From Erysipelotrichaceae bacterium (lineage in GTDB: Bacteria; Bacillota_I; Bacilli_A; Erysipelotrichales; Erysipelotrichaceae): a stretch of 60,586 nt of DNA. Each line of letters opens with the position of its first letter. Position 1 is the stretch's first letter. The stretch is taken from positions 1 to 60,586 of the forward strand of contig JAAWON010000007.1 in the NCBI GenBank assembly GCA_022799495.1, read 5' to 3'. The position numbers and the translations under genes are program-made. The notes under the pieces are model-generated. The model searched no databases. It was not told the origin of the DNA and saw only the letters and a list, made by a program, of their open reading frames with translations. This document shows, piece by piece, positions 37,185-45,603 of this stretch.

Positions 37185-38952
37185 GGATAAATTGAAAATC
37201 CTGCCTGCTTTGCCGGGGTGTTACCTAATGAAGAATAAAGCAGGAGATATCATTTATGTAGGAAAAGCGAAAAAACTGAAAAATCGTGTGCGCCAGTATT
37301 TTGTCGGTGCCCATGATTTTAAAACACAGCGCTTGGTCGCCAATATTGATGATTTTGAATTTATTGTGACCGGTTCTGAAAAAGAAGCACTGCTTTTGGA
37401 AATCAATCTGATCAAAAAGCACACACCGCCTTATAATATCATGTTTATGGATGATAAAAGTTATCCTTATATTAAACTGACCAAAGAAAAAGCCCCGATT
37501 TTAAAAGTCGTGCGCAATACAAAGGATAAACAGGCAGAGTATTTTGGGCCTTTTCCGGATTCCTCTGCCGCGTGGGATACGATGCGCTTGTTAAACCAAT
37601 TATATCCGCTGCGTAAATGCGCACGTTTGGCAAAGAAAGAGTGTTTGTATTACCATATGCATCAATGCTTAGCCCCTTGTGTTAAGGAAGTGGATGATGC
37701 GACGTATCAACAGATGCGCGCAGATATTCGTAAGTTTATGAAAGGGGATGTCAAAGCGATTTTAGATCAGTTACAGGTGGAGATGGAAGAAGCGAGTGCT
37801 CAACTACAATTTGAAAAGGCTAAGGAAAAGCATGAGTTGATCCAAGCGATTGCGCATGTGACCGCCAAGCAGCAAATTGATTTTAAAGATCGTAAGGATC
37901 GGGATGTATTTGGTTGTTATACCGATAAGGGCTATATCTCCATCCAAGGCTTTTTCTTGCGTGGTGGCAAGTTATTGGAGCGGACATTGCATATTACACC
38001 GCTGTATGAAGAGGAGGAAGAGGCATTTCTCTCCTTTATCCTGCAATACTATGAGCAACATCCCCTCCCTCAAGAAATCCTGTTGCCCCAAACATATGAT
38101 ATTTCCTTATTGAATGATACCTTGGATACCAAACTGCTTCAACCGCTGCGCGGAGATAAATTAAAACTCGTAGAAATGGTCATTGCGAATGCCAAAAATG
38201 TGCATGAACAGAAATTTGAATTGGCAGAGCGCAAAGTAAGTCGGCGTGAGGAAGCAATGCAGGAGTTATCCCGTTTGTTTCAAAAAGATCTGCATCGTAT
38301 TGAAATCTTTGATAACTCGCATATTTCAGGGGCATTTAATGTATCCGGCATGGTGGTTTATAAGGATGGGGAACCCAGCAAACAGGATTATCGCTTGTAT
38401 AAACTGGGTACTTACATCTCTGATTTGGATTCGATGAAAGAGGTTGTGTATCGTCGTTATACAAGGCTGTTAAAGGAAAAAGGACGTTTCCCCGATCTAT
38501 TGATTGTGGATGGCGGTTGGCAACAGATTGAAGCGGCCAAAGAGATTTTAAAGGCACTAGAACTGTCCATTCCTCTGTGTGGCTTGGTGAAGGACGATCA
38601 TCATCAAACCAGTGCTTTGATGGATCAAGATGGACAAATTATGCCGGTGGATCGCGCTTCTTCGCTGTTCTTCCTTTTGACGCAAATGCAGGATGAGGTG
38701 CACCGCTTTGCGATCAGTTATCATCGCAAACTGCGTGATAAGGCAATGACGAAATCCTTTTTGGATGATATTGAGGGCATTGGCGCAGTCCGTAAGAAAG
38801 CGATATGGCGTCATTTCAAAAGCAGGAAGCGTTTGGCTCAAGCAAGTGTAGAGGAGATTGCGCAGGTAGTCCCCAAGGCGATTGCCCAATCTATCTATGA
38901 TCAATTACATTCCCCTAACCAAAACGAAGCAAATGCATATGATAAACTGTAA
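37162..38952 (+). CDS. uvrC: excinuclease ABC subunit UvrC
   Basis: UvrC cuts the damaged strand on both sides of a lesion bound by UvrB. Order: GIY-YIG nuclease domain (LPALPGCYLMKN... IIYVGKAKKLKNRVRQYF, residues about 12-90), a cysteine cluster (CARLAKKECLYYHMHQC), the UVR motif (about 205-240), the RNase H-like domain (IEIFDNSHISGAFNVSGMVV, about 375-540) and a final helix-hairpin-helix (IEGIGAVRKKAIWRHFKS). Two ATGs are possible (37162 and 37171); AGG at 37151-37153 favours the first. Confidence 0.96.
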   Translation: MANMANIEDKLKILPALPGCYLMKNKAGDIIYVGKAKKLKNRVRQYFVGAHDFKTQRLVANIDDFEFIVTGSEKEALLLEINLIKKHTPPYNIMFMDDKSYPYIKLTKEKAPILKVVRNTKDKQAEYFGPFPDSSAAWDTMRLLNQLYPLRKCARLAKKECLYYHMHQCLAPCVKEVDDATYQQMRADIRKFMKGDVKAILDQLQVEMEEASAQLQFEKAKEKHELIQAIAHVTAKQQIDFKDRKDRDVFGCYTDKGYISIQGFFLRGGKLLERTLHITPLYEEEEEAFLSFILQYYEQHPLPQEILLPQTYDISLLNDTLDTKLLQPLRGDKLKLVEMVIANAKNVHEQKFELAERKVSRREEAMQELSRLFQKDLHRIEIFDNSHISGAFNVSGMVVYKDGEPSKQDYRLYKLGTYISDLDSMKEVVYRRYTRLLKEKGRFPDLLIVDGGWQQIEAAKEILKALELSIPLCGLVKDDHHQTSALMDQDGQIMPVDRASSLFFLLTQMQDEVHRFAISYHRKLRDKAMTKSFLDDIEGIGAVRKKAIWRHFKSRKRLAQASVEEIAQVVPKAIAQSIYDQLHSPNQNEANAYDKL

Positions 38953-38972
38953 GCATCGCAAGTATAGGGGGT

Positions 38973-39182
38973 ATTCATACGCAAACTATTTTAACACGGC
39001 GGGAAAAACAGGTGTTCGATCTGTTAATACAGAATTACAGCACCAAAGAAATCGCCCAGATGATGAGCATTTCAGATAAGACGGTACGCAATCATATATC
39101 GAATGTAATGCTAAAGCTGGGTGTCAAGGGAAGGGCACAGGCGGTCGTTGAACTGTTAAAGCTGGAGGAATTGCATTTATAG
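38973..39182 (+). CDS. gerE: GerE-like LuxR-type HTH regulator with no canonical start codon
   Basis: A frame at 38973-39182 encodes a stand-alone GerE helix-turn-helix, very like B. subtilis GerE, the late mother-cell regulator of spore-coat genes: LTRREKQVFDLLIQNYSTK, then ISDKTVRNHISNVM and LGVKGRAQAVVELL. GerE is 74 residues; this frame has about 69. It opens at 38946 but holds no ATG, GTG or TTG before the domain; ATT 38973, right after AGGGGG, or ATC/ATA codons are the candidates. Either a rare start is used, or the N-terminus has a frameshift (an ATG-led frame in another phase crosses here). It sits 20 bases after uvrC and before a terminator. Confidence 0.6.
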   Translation: MHTQTILTRREKQVFDLLIQNYSTKEIAQMMSISDKTVRNHISNVMLKLGVKGRAQAVVELLKLEELHL

Positions 39183-39194
39183 TGGTACCCAAAG

Positions 39195-39222
39195 AAAAGT
39201 CGAGCGATGGTTCGACTTTTTT
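39195..39222 (+). terminator. terminator after the gerE-like frame
   Basis: AAAAGTCGA (39195-39203) and TCGACTTTT (39212-39220) with a T-run close the cvpA-mutS2-uvrC-gerE unit. Confidence 0.85.
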
Positions 39223-39385
39223 CATGATTGGATCAGGATAGGTGAGATGTAGTAAAAGGCCGGGGCTTGGCAAGGGGACTTGACAAGAAGAGTATGGGAA
39301 GAGGAGAAAAAGATTTATAGTTTTGAATTGTTGTCAAATGGTAGTTTTATCTGGTGCCTTCGGCTGAGTGAAAGCGCGAAAGCAT

Positions 39386-39414
39386 TTGACGCATCTCGCC
39401 CCCTGTGGTACACT
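39386..39414 (+). promoter_or_regulatory. promoter of the DEAD-box helicase gene
   Basis: TTGACG (39386-39391), 17 bases, TACACT (39409-39414) with TGG before it. Transcription starts near 39421, only about 26 bases before the start codon. Confidence 0.6.
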
Positions 39415-39446
39415 TATTGAGCATTTGCATAAAGAAAGAGGTCACA

Positions 39447-41162
39447 ATGACAAAATTTAATGAATTAGGAATCAGCCCTGAAATATTAAGGGCTGTGGAA
39501 GAAATGGGCTATGAAGAAGCAACGGCGATTCAAGCGGATGCGATTCCGGCCATTATGGAGGGGCATGATGTGCTGGGACTATCACGAACCGGCACAGGTA
39601 AGACAGCGGCGTTTGGCATACCGGCTATCGAGTCCATTCATGAATACTGCAAAGATGCCAAGGTATTGATCATCTGCCCAACACGAGAACTGGTGGAACA
39701 GGTGGCGACAGAATTGCGCAAGTTTTCTAAATATAAGGAAGGCATTAAAATCGTGCCGATTTATGGCGGTCAGCCGATTGATCGTCAGATTCAGTTGTTA
39801 AAACGCGGCTGTGCAATCGTCGTGGGAACACCCGGACGTTTAATGGACCATCTGCGTCGTCATACACTGCGCTTCACAAACTGTGAAACGGTAATTTTGG
39901 ATGAAGCGGATGAAATGCTGAATATGGGTTTTAAAGAGGACATCGAAGAAATCTTAAAGTCCTTTCCTCAGGATCGTCATCCGCAGACAATTCTATTTTC
40001 GGCAACGATGCCGGAGGCGATTGCGCGCATTACGACGCAGTTTCAAAATGATCCGGTAAGAGTGGAAATCAAGAGTGCGCAAAGAACGATTGATACGGTT
40101 GATCAAGTGTATTATGAAGTGCCGCGAGGCAAGAAGGCCAATGCGTTGCGCGTACTCTTACAGCATTATGATCCGGAGTTATGCATGATTTTCTGTAATA
40201 CAAAAAGCATGGTAGATGAGTTGTGTGCAGAATTAAATTCGCATAGTATGAAAGCGATTGGGCTACATGGTGATATGAAACAGGCGCAACGTGATTTGGT
40301 AATGAATCAGTTTCGCAATGGAAAATGCCCGGTATTAATCGCAACCGATGTGGCCGCACGTGGCATTGATGTGGATAATATCGCATTGGTGGTGAATTTT
40401 GACTTGCCACAAGATCCGGAATATTACATACATCGTGTTGGCAGAACAGGGCGTGCCGGTAAAAAAGGAAAAGCAGTCACATTGATTTTTGGCAAGAAAC
40501 AATATTATGCGCTTAAGGATATTATGCGTAATACGAAAACCAGTATTGCCAAGCGCTTGTTGCCGACCAGTGAACAGATGGAGGCCGCCAACCGCAAAAG
40601 TTTTATTCAGTCGGTATTGAATGCGTCCAATGAGGGTGTCAACCAAGATTCGCTGGAGATCGCCAATGAATTGTTGGCCGAAGGAATCGCAGTTGAGAAT
40701 TTAATCAGTGCTTTGATTTCGCTTCAATATAAAAATGAAATCATCGACATTGAGGATGATGAACTGCGCCGCTATCGTGAAAATTATGAGCGGGTGCGTT
40801 TACGTATTAGCATCGGGAAACGCTGTGGCATTCAAACCGGAAATGTGGTAGCGGCCATTATTGAGGAGAGCGGTGTGAGTGCGAAAGCACTGGGCCGTAT
40901 TGAAATCCGTGAGGATTACACCTTGGTAGATGTGGATGTGGCAAAGGTGGATCTTGTGTTGGAGAAGATGCAGCATGCGCAAATTCGCGGTCATCGGGTG
41001 GAAATTCAGATTGAGGAAGCACCTAAACGCAAACATAGCGGCAAAACGAAGAGTCAATCCTATCGCAAAGAAAACGCAAAAGGCCGAATGAAAGAGCGAT
41101 CTGCCCGTCGTGGCGCAGGACGTCATGAGCGCAGTGTTCGCAAAAGTAAAAGTAAGAAATAA
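39447..41162 (+). CDS. DEAD-box ATP-dependent RNA helicase with DbpA/CsdA-type RNA-binding domain
   Basis: The 571 residues show all helicase motifs: Q motif, SRTGTGKT (46-53), DEAD (152-155), SAT, and HRVGRTGRAG. A DbpA-like RNA-binding domain follows (about 450-525), and the tail is very basic (KRKHSGKTK... RSVRKSKSKK). Such helicases act in ribosome assembly and mRNA turnover, often in the cold. The frame is open from 39405, but AAAGAGGTCACA serves the ATG 39447 and the promoter lies between. Confidence 0.93.
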   Translation: MTKFNELGISPEILRAVEEMGYEEATAIQADAIPAIMEGHDVLGLSRTGTGKTAAFGIPAIESIHEYCKDAKVLIICPTRELVEQVATELRKFSKYKEGIKIVPIYGGQPIDRQIQLLKRGCAIVVGTPGRLMDHLRRHTLRFTNCETVILDEADEMLNMGFKEDIEEILKSFPQDRHPQTILFSATMPEAIARITTQFQNDPVRVEIKSAQRTIDTVDQVYYEVPRGKKANALRVLLQHYDPELCMIFCNTKSMVDELCAELNSHSMKAIGLHGDMKQAQRDLVMNQFRNGKCPVLIATDVAARGIDVDNIALVVNFDLPQDPEYYIHRVGRTGRAGKKGKAVTLIFGKKQYYALKDIMRNTKTSIAKRLLPTSEQMEAANRKSFIQSVLNASNEGVNQDSLEIANELLAEGIAVENLISALISLQYKNEIIDIEDDELRRYRENYERVRLRISIGKRCGIQTGNVVAAIIEESGVSAKALGRIEIREDYTLVDVDVAKVDLVLEKMQHAQIRGHRVEIQIEEAPKRKHSGKTKSQSYRKENAKGRMKERSARRGAGRHERSVRKSKSKK

Positions 41163-41314
41163 TTGCTAGTCATGCAATATGGCTTGAGAAAGATCGTTTG
41201 TATCTAGTAGAAACCTATTTATATTACATTTGAATAAGTAAATAGGATTGAAAAAATATGTTCTGTATCACCGCTTTTTTTTACTGTGATGAGGATTTTT
41301 TATGGAGAAAAAAA

Positions 41315-41323
41315 TGATATAAT
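41315..41323 (+). promoter_or_regulatory. extended -10 promoter before the 13-aa peptide and the reductase
   Basis: TGATATAAT (41315-41323) is a good extended -10. The transcript would carry the short peptide at 41367 and then the gene at 41441. Confidence 0.55.
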
Positions 41324-41366
41324 AGATCCATGAAGATATCATAAATTGAGAGAAAGGGAAGGAGAA

Positions 41367-41408
41367 ATGATGGCTGTATTAGATAAACAAGCGTTAGTAG
41401 ATGATTAG
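41367..41408 (+). CDS. 13-aa peptide frame (leader or remnant)
   Basis: GGAAGGAGAA, an excellent ribosome site, precedes ATG-ATG and a frame MMAVLDKQALVDD that ends at TAG. It stands 32 bases before the reductase gene and could be a leader peptide or the stump of a lost gene. Confidence 0.35.
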   Translation: MMAVLDKQALVDD

Positions 41409-41440
41409 AGAAAACATCAAGTAATCATAGGAGATACAAA

Positions 41441-42154
41441 ATGGATAGAGCGAAAACTACATTATTTATGTTGATGTCAGTAGATGGAAAAATTAGTACG
41501 GGTTCCTCTGATAATTTAGATGTGGATCAGGATTTTCCTAAAATAGCTGGTGTGAAGGAGGGGTTGCATCAATATTATGAAATAGAACAAACTACGGATC
41601 TATGGTCACTCAACTCTGGGCGGGTACAAGCAAAAATCGGAGTGAATACAAGGGAGTTACCGAACAAAACACCTGTTTCGTTTGTCCTCATTGATAATCA
41701 GCGTTTAACTGAACACGGAATACGTTATTTTTGTGCTCGCGCAAAACAATTTGTGCTAGTCACGACCAATAAAAATCATCCGGCATTTGGCATTCACGCA
41801 GAAAACCTTCATATTATCTATCAAAAGGAACTGTCCCTAAAAGAGATTCTTACCAAACTGAAAACAGAATTTGACTGTGAGCGCATAACGATTCAAACGG
41901 GTGGTACATTGAATGGTATGTTGTTGCGGGATAAACTAATTGATTTTATTGATATTATCGTTGCTCCTGTATTGATTGGTGGTAAAGATACTTCTACATT
42001 GATAGATGGGCGCTCTCTTGTATCGCAAAGTGAACTATCCCAATTAGGTGTGCTAAGATTGAAAGAATGTATCGTTCTAAAGCATTCTTATCTTAGATTG
42101 CGTTATGAGGTGATTCATGGATCCAATGATGCATCATTCGATGAAATGAATTAA
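41441..42154 (+). CDS. RibD C-terminal domain / dihydrofolate-reductase-like protein
   Basis: The 237-residue protein fits the RibD-C fold: N-terminal MLMSVDGKIST, central ITIQTGGTLNGMLLRDKLID and the VAPVLIGGKDTSTL loop. RibD-C reduces a riboflavin precursor with NADPH. No rib operon genes are seen near, so a general NADPH reductase of this family is more likely. A weak AGGAGATACAAA site precedes the ATG. It is AT-richer than upstream genes. Confidence 0.8.
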   Translation: MDRAKTTLFMLMSVDGKISTGSSDNLDVDQDFPKIAGVKEGLHQYYEIEQTTDLWSLNSGRVQAKIGVNTRELPNKTPVSFVLIDNQRLTEHGIRYFCARAKQFVLVTTNKNHPAFGIHAENLHIIYQKELSLKEILTKLKTEFDCERITIQTGGTLNGMLLRDKLIDFIDIIVAPVLIGGKDTSTLIDGRSLVSQSELSQLGVLRLKECIVLKHSYLRLRYEVIHGSNDASFDEMN

Positions 42155-42183
42155 AAATATCCAATGAAATAAGGAGAATGCCT

Positions 42184-42564
42184 GTGAAACGAGAACTAGG
42201 AATCGCAAGATGTGGTCTTGCTTGTTGCTTATGCTCTGAAAATACAAATTGTGCGGGATGCAATAGCGGTCAATGTTCGGATAAGGAATGGTGTGAGAAC
42301 AGGACGTGTTCAAACAAGAGATCCACTACGCATTGTTATGCTTGTGATGAAGTTTGCAGGAAAGGTATGCTTTCAAAGATAAAACCATATGGGTTTACGT
42401 TATTTGCGAAGCGATATGGAGAGGAAATGCTGCTGGATTGTTTGGAGCGCAATGAACAAAATGGCATTGTATATCATCGCGAAGGGGTAATCGGTGATTA
42501 TGATGCATTTGATGATGTGGAGAAGTTAATTACATTTATGAAAGAAGGGAAATCATCTCTTTAA
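42184..42564 (+). CDS. DUF3795 cysteine-rich protein
   Basis: The product (126 aa) starts with a dense cysteine cluster: IARCGLACCLCSENTNCAGC, further cysteines, then HCYACDEVC, typical of DUF3795. It is likely metal-binding; function unknown. I start at GTG 42184 because AAGGAGA is seven bases before it, whereas the ATG at 42178 touches this site. It follows the reductase by 29 bases, probably on the same transcript. Confidence 0.78.
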   Translation: MKRELGIARCGLACCLCSENTNCAGCNSGQCSDKEWCENRTCSNKRSTTHCYACDEVCRKGMLSKIKPYGFTLFAKRYGEEMLLDCLERNEQNGIVYHREGVIGDYDAFDDVEKLITFMKEGKSSL

Positions 42565-42610
42565 ATGGATGTGACCTATAGGTGCAGGTATTATACCGGA
42601 TTTCCCATAT

Positions 42611-42655
42611 AAAAAAGACGATGATGCATGAACATGGATTCAAGCGACATCGTCT
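42611..42655. terminator. terminator shared by the converging DUF3795 and MscS genes
   Basis: AGACGATG (42616-42623) pairs with CATCGTCT (42648-42655). On the minus strand it ends in six T and overlaps the last codons of the MscS gene. The plus-strand run (TGTTTTGT) is weaker. Confidence 0.7.
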
Positions 42656-43548
42656 GTTTTGTCTTGGGATGAATTTTGATCTTGTTTTGTATGCTCCTGA
42701 ATGGTAAGGGTGCGGTGGGGATAAGGAATTTCAATTCCTTCCTCATCAAAACGCTGTTTGATTGCGATGCGCAGATCAGAAAGCATCGCATAACCTTGCG
42801 CATTATTTTTTGAATAGACACTGGTTTTTAAGCGCATGCCGTTTTCCGCAAAGGCGACAAGCCGTGTTACCACTTCAGGCATTTGTGCTTGAATCTCTTC
42901 AGGGGTACGGATATCTAAATAATTGGGATGATGCTTCACCTCCTGCGCAATGATCTCCATTGCCTTTTGAAGATCACTTTCATAACTGATCTCCACCTCT
43001 AAAAAATTACCCTTATGTGAATCAACTGCCGTGATATTCTCCAGTACAGCCTTATCAATCACGCTGTTGGGAATGATGATTTTGGTATTCTCTAAAGTTT
43101 GAATGATCGTATGACGCAAGGTGATATCCTTTACCGTCCCAAATAATTCTCCATCATTGATTTTAATCACATCATCAATTTGAAACGGTTTGAATATCAA
43201 TATTAACATTCCGTTAATGAAGTTTCCGGCTGCTTCCTGTGCCGCTAAACCGATCACCACAGCCAGCACACCACCACCGGCTAACAGTGTTTTCAAAATC
43301 GTTTGAAAAGGTGTAAATAGATCTAAAATAGCATAAGTTAAAACCATATAGATGAAAATGGTTTTACTGCGCAATAATAGTTTATTTTTTCGATAGTGCA
43401 TCAATACTTTCGTCGTGATTCGATTGACAATGCGCGCTGTGATGAACAGAATGAGCGCAGTACAGATGGTGGTAAACAGTGAATATTTCAAAAAATCAAT
43501 CTGACCACCCCATGTATTGAGGGTATCTAAAATCGCATCAAAGTCCAT
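42640..43548 (-). CDS. MscS-family mechanosensitive channel
   Basis: The 302-residue protein has three N-terminal membrane helices and the MscS pore helix/beta domain pattern, with GLAAQEAAGNFINGMLILIFKPFQIDDVI, HTIIQTLENTKIIIPN, and a C-terminal alpha/beta part. It releases solutes at low osmolarity. I choose the ATG at 43548: GCGGAGGA lies six bases before it, while two ATGs further upstream (43554 and 43587) are too near or without this site. Confidence 0.92.
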   Translation of the reverse strand: MDFDAILDTLNTWGGQIDFLKYSLFTTICTALILFITARIVNRITTKVLMHYRKNKLLLRSKTIFIYMVLTYAILDLFTPFQTILKTLLAGGGVLAVVIGLAAQEAAGNFINGMLILIFKPFQIDDVIKINDGELFGTVKDITLRHTIIQTLENTKIIIPNSVIDKAVLENITAVDSHKGNFLEVEISYESDLQKAMEIIAQEVKHHPNYLDIRTPEEIQAQMPEVVTRLVAFAENGMRLKTSVYSKNNAQGYAMLSDLRIAIKQRFDEEGIEIPYPHRTLTIQEHTKQDQNSSQDKTDDVA

Positions 43549-43704
43549 ATTCATTCCTCCGCTACGTTTCATTATACATGATTCCACCTATTCTTTCACT
43601 AACTTTTTACCATTTCTTACTATCTGTTCAGTTGTGTGAAAGGGGCACTATGGAACAGATAACTTCCACAATCATGGTAAAATAAGTGGAATTATGTGAT
43701 ATGG

Positions 43705-43732
43705 TTGAAATGCTTCAGAAAAAGGCTATAAT
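43705..43732 (+). promoter_or_regulatory. promoter of the two-membrane-protein unit
   Basis: TTGAAA (43705-43710), 16 bases, TATAAT (43727-43732). It lies inside an apparently longer open frame (43686), so the true start codon must be downstream. Confidence 0.65.
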
Positions 43733-43757
43733 TACTAATGACAAGAGGGTGAACTCA

Positions 43758-44219
43758 GTGGAAGTGCGTAGTCAATATTTAAAAATCAGAAATCTTCCGC
43801 AAAAGGAAAAGCGCATTGGCAGTATCAATTCCAAGCCCTATGTGTTTTTTGGCATTTTATTACTGATCTCCTTTTATTTCATCCGGCGACAAGTATATCT
43901 GCTGGGTGTCTTGATACAGGTGATTTCCATCTATAATTTATGTTTTACCCATAATGAAAAACTGGTGGAATTTTATCGTGGTTATGTAGTGTTTTATCAT
44001 ATCAATGAGCATAAGGATGATTGTTTTTTATTATTTTGGGAGGATGTGGCCGGGTGGTATTTTACCAATGGTAGTCATGGTTATGATGCGATCTGTGTGG
44101 AACTGCGCAATCATAAGCAAGTTACCTTACGCTGTGTGGAGCGTTGGAAGATTGCACGCTATTTCAAACGTTGTACTGCATTGAAACAAGATGCGATCTC
44201 TCATATTAGGCAGCTATAA
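43758..44219 (+). CDS. membrane protein of unknown function, 153 aa
   Basis: From GTG 43758 (AGAGGGTGA at 43744-43752), the protein has two helices (about 30-48 and 50-68) and a C-terminal domain with several strands (KLVEFYRGYVVFYHINE, DVAGWYFTNG, RCVERWKIARYF), similar in layout to membrane-anchored PH-like (YcxB-type) proteins. I cannot confirm the family. A terminator overlaps its stop. Confidence 0.7.
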   Translation: MEVRSQYLKIRNLPQKEKRIGSINSKPYVFFGILLLISFYFIRRQVYLLGVLIQVISIYNLCFTHNEKLVEFYRGYVVFYHINEHKDDCFLLFWEDVAGWYFTNGSHGYDAICVELRNHKQVTLRCVERWKIARYFKRCTALKQDAISHIRQL

Positions 44220-44240
44220 GCAAAACTGCTGTCTTTTTTT
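44209..44240 (+). terminator. terminator overlapping the 153-aa gene's stop
   Basis: GGCAGC (44209-44214) and GCTGTC (44228-44233) pair, then seven T. It includes the stop codon of the gene. Confidence 0.7.
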
Positions 44241-44252
44241 CTAAAAGTAGCG

Positions 44253-44258
44253 TATAAT
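44253..44258 (+). promoter_or_regulatory. -10 element before the 303-aa membrane protein
   Basis: TATAAT at 44253-44258, right after the terminator and 26 bases before the ATG; the -35 would fall in the T-run and is poor. Confidence 0.4.
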
Positions 44259-44283
44259 GATGCAATAGAAAAGAGGGATTACG

Positions 44284-45195
44284 ATGGACGATCCATGGTT
44301 GATACTGCGGGAAGGCGCAGGTTTGATGAAAGGTAAACTATTTCGCTACACTTTCATTTTATTTTTATGTGGTTTGATAGGAGCGCTATTGAATACACTG
44401 GTATCCACTGAACAGATGATGAATCAACCGCAATGGCTGCTTCCCTATGTTGCAGTTGCCATGGGGTTAATCGTATTGAGAAATACCGTTTATATTCTGT
44501 TCATCAAACGGGTGCGCAAGGAAGTGTTTCAAAAGGAAGATATTCTATATTCCCTGCATAAAGTAGGTCTTCATATAGCCACTGCTTTGCTGTTTGAAAT
44601 ATTGCAGTTGGGATTATCCTATGGGTTGGTGTTGATCAGTCAACTCATGCCGATTTTGAGTTTGCCGGTTGGGATCTTGCTACAAGCGGCCATCAGCGCT
44701 GTATCTGTTTTTATTGCCTTTGCGATTTATGATGGAGCCAAAGGCGCAATGATGATTGTCAACGGTTCGTTTCGGCTGATGTGGAAAAAGGCGCGTACTT
44801 TAATTATCATGGCGATGCCTTTGATCATATGGATACTGGTGTATCAAATGATGAATCATGCGATTTTAAACAGAATCGAGTGGAATCTTTCCCAAGTATC
44901 ATGGGATGTATTGCAAAATGCCTTGGCGACTGCTTCCACGCAAGGGGCTGCCTATGCATATATCGCTTTGGAGATTGGCAATGCGCTGATGATTGCGCTT
45001 ATTCAATATGTTCTGTTTGCAGGATATGCCTTTATTTATGAACAGAATTATACGCAGTATTATCCTTTTTCCATGACCATACCGGTTGGCGTGATACAGA
45101 GTGAAAAGATACAAGAATCCGGCGATTCATCAACTGCTGAAAAAGAGCAGGAAGATGCTTTGACAGCGCATGGACAGGATGAAGAGAATGGATAA
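44284..45195 (+). CDS. polytopic membrane protein of unknown function, 303 aa
   Basis: AAGAGGGAT (44270-44278) sets the start. About six helices (near 20-38, 55-72, 90-118, 125-150, 165-185, 230-255) are followed by a Glu/Gln-rich cytosolic tail (SGDSSTAEKEQEDALTA). The layout resembles DUF975-like or glycerophosphoryl diester membrane domains; no motif decides. Confidence 0.72.
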   Translation: MDDPWLILREGAGLMKGKLFRYTFILFLCGLIGALLNTLVSTEQMMNQPQWLLPYVAVAMGLIVLRNTVYILFIKRVRKEVFQKEDILYSLHKVGLHIATALLFEILQLGLSYGLVLISQLMPILSLPVGILLQAAISAVSVFIAFAIYDGAKGAMMIVNGSFRLMWKKARTLIIMAMPLIIWILVYQMMNHAILNRIEWNLSQVSWDVLQNALATASTQGAAYAYIALEIGNALMIALIQYVLFAGYAFIYEQNYTQYYPFSMTIPVGVIQSEKIQESGDSSTAEKEQEDALTAHGQDEENG

Positions 45196-45225
45196 GAGAT
45201 ATAAACGATAGTTGAATATATAATA

Positions 45226-45262
45226 AGAAAGGGATACACACATCATGCGGTATTCTTTTTTT
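45226..45262 (+). terminator. terminator after the 303-aa membrane protein
   Basis: AGAAAGGGATAC (45226-45237) pairs along its length with GTATTCTTTTTTT (from 45250) with three G-U pairs. The rest of the gap up to 45603 holds a poor 86-codon frame that I do not accept as a gene. Confidence 0.7.
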
Positions 45263-45545
45263 ATGCGCATGTTTGGCTCTATTAGATCCTCTTGCCACTG
45301 TTTTTTTGTTTTATCGGGTGGATTCACATCTTTTCATCGCAAACTTGGCTATCCTAAAAATACAAATCCCTTGCTTCTCTTTGCTTACTGCTACCTCACA
45401 AAGACAATCATACTCATTCTCTTAAATGAGCCTATCTTCATGATCTTGGTACAGAAAACCACTGTTTCGTATGGGCGATCAGGCTGTTTTTTTGTGTTTG
45501 CCTAATCTTTTTCGCAATTTTTATTCGCTTTTTGGACATATGACT

Positions 45546-45554
45546 CATATAATA
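45546..45554 (+). promoter_or_regulatory. possible -10 of the giant repeat gene
   Basis: CATATAATA at 45546-45554 includes a sigma-A TATAAT (45548-45553) with a poor -35. The same nine bases also fit CATANNNTA, the -10 of sporulation sigma K, but the AC-type -35 is not at the right place, so the factor cannot be named. Confidence 0.35.
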
Positions 45555-45603
45555 GAATGTCTTGCATAATCAGAAGAAAGCAGATAGGTAAAGGAGGATA
45601 TGA

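Noticed and set aside
38882-39079. 65-codon frame with ATG starts across the uvrC end
   Set aside because: Its product is unlike any family, and the GerE-like frame in another phase has a clear domain; I keep it only as a possible origin of a frameshifted GerE start.
45245-45505. 86-codon open frame between the membrane protein and the giant gene
   Set aside because: Begins inside a terminator hairpin, no ribosome site, hydrophobic but without gene-like codon use.
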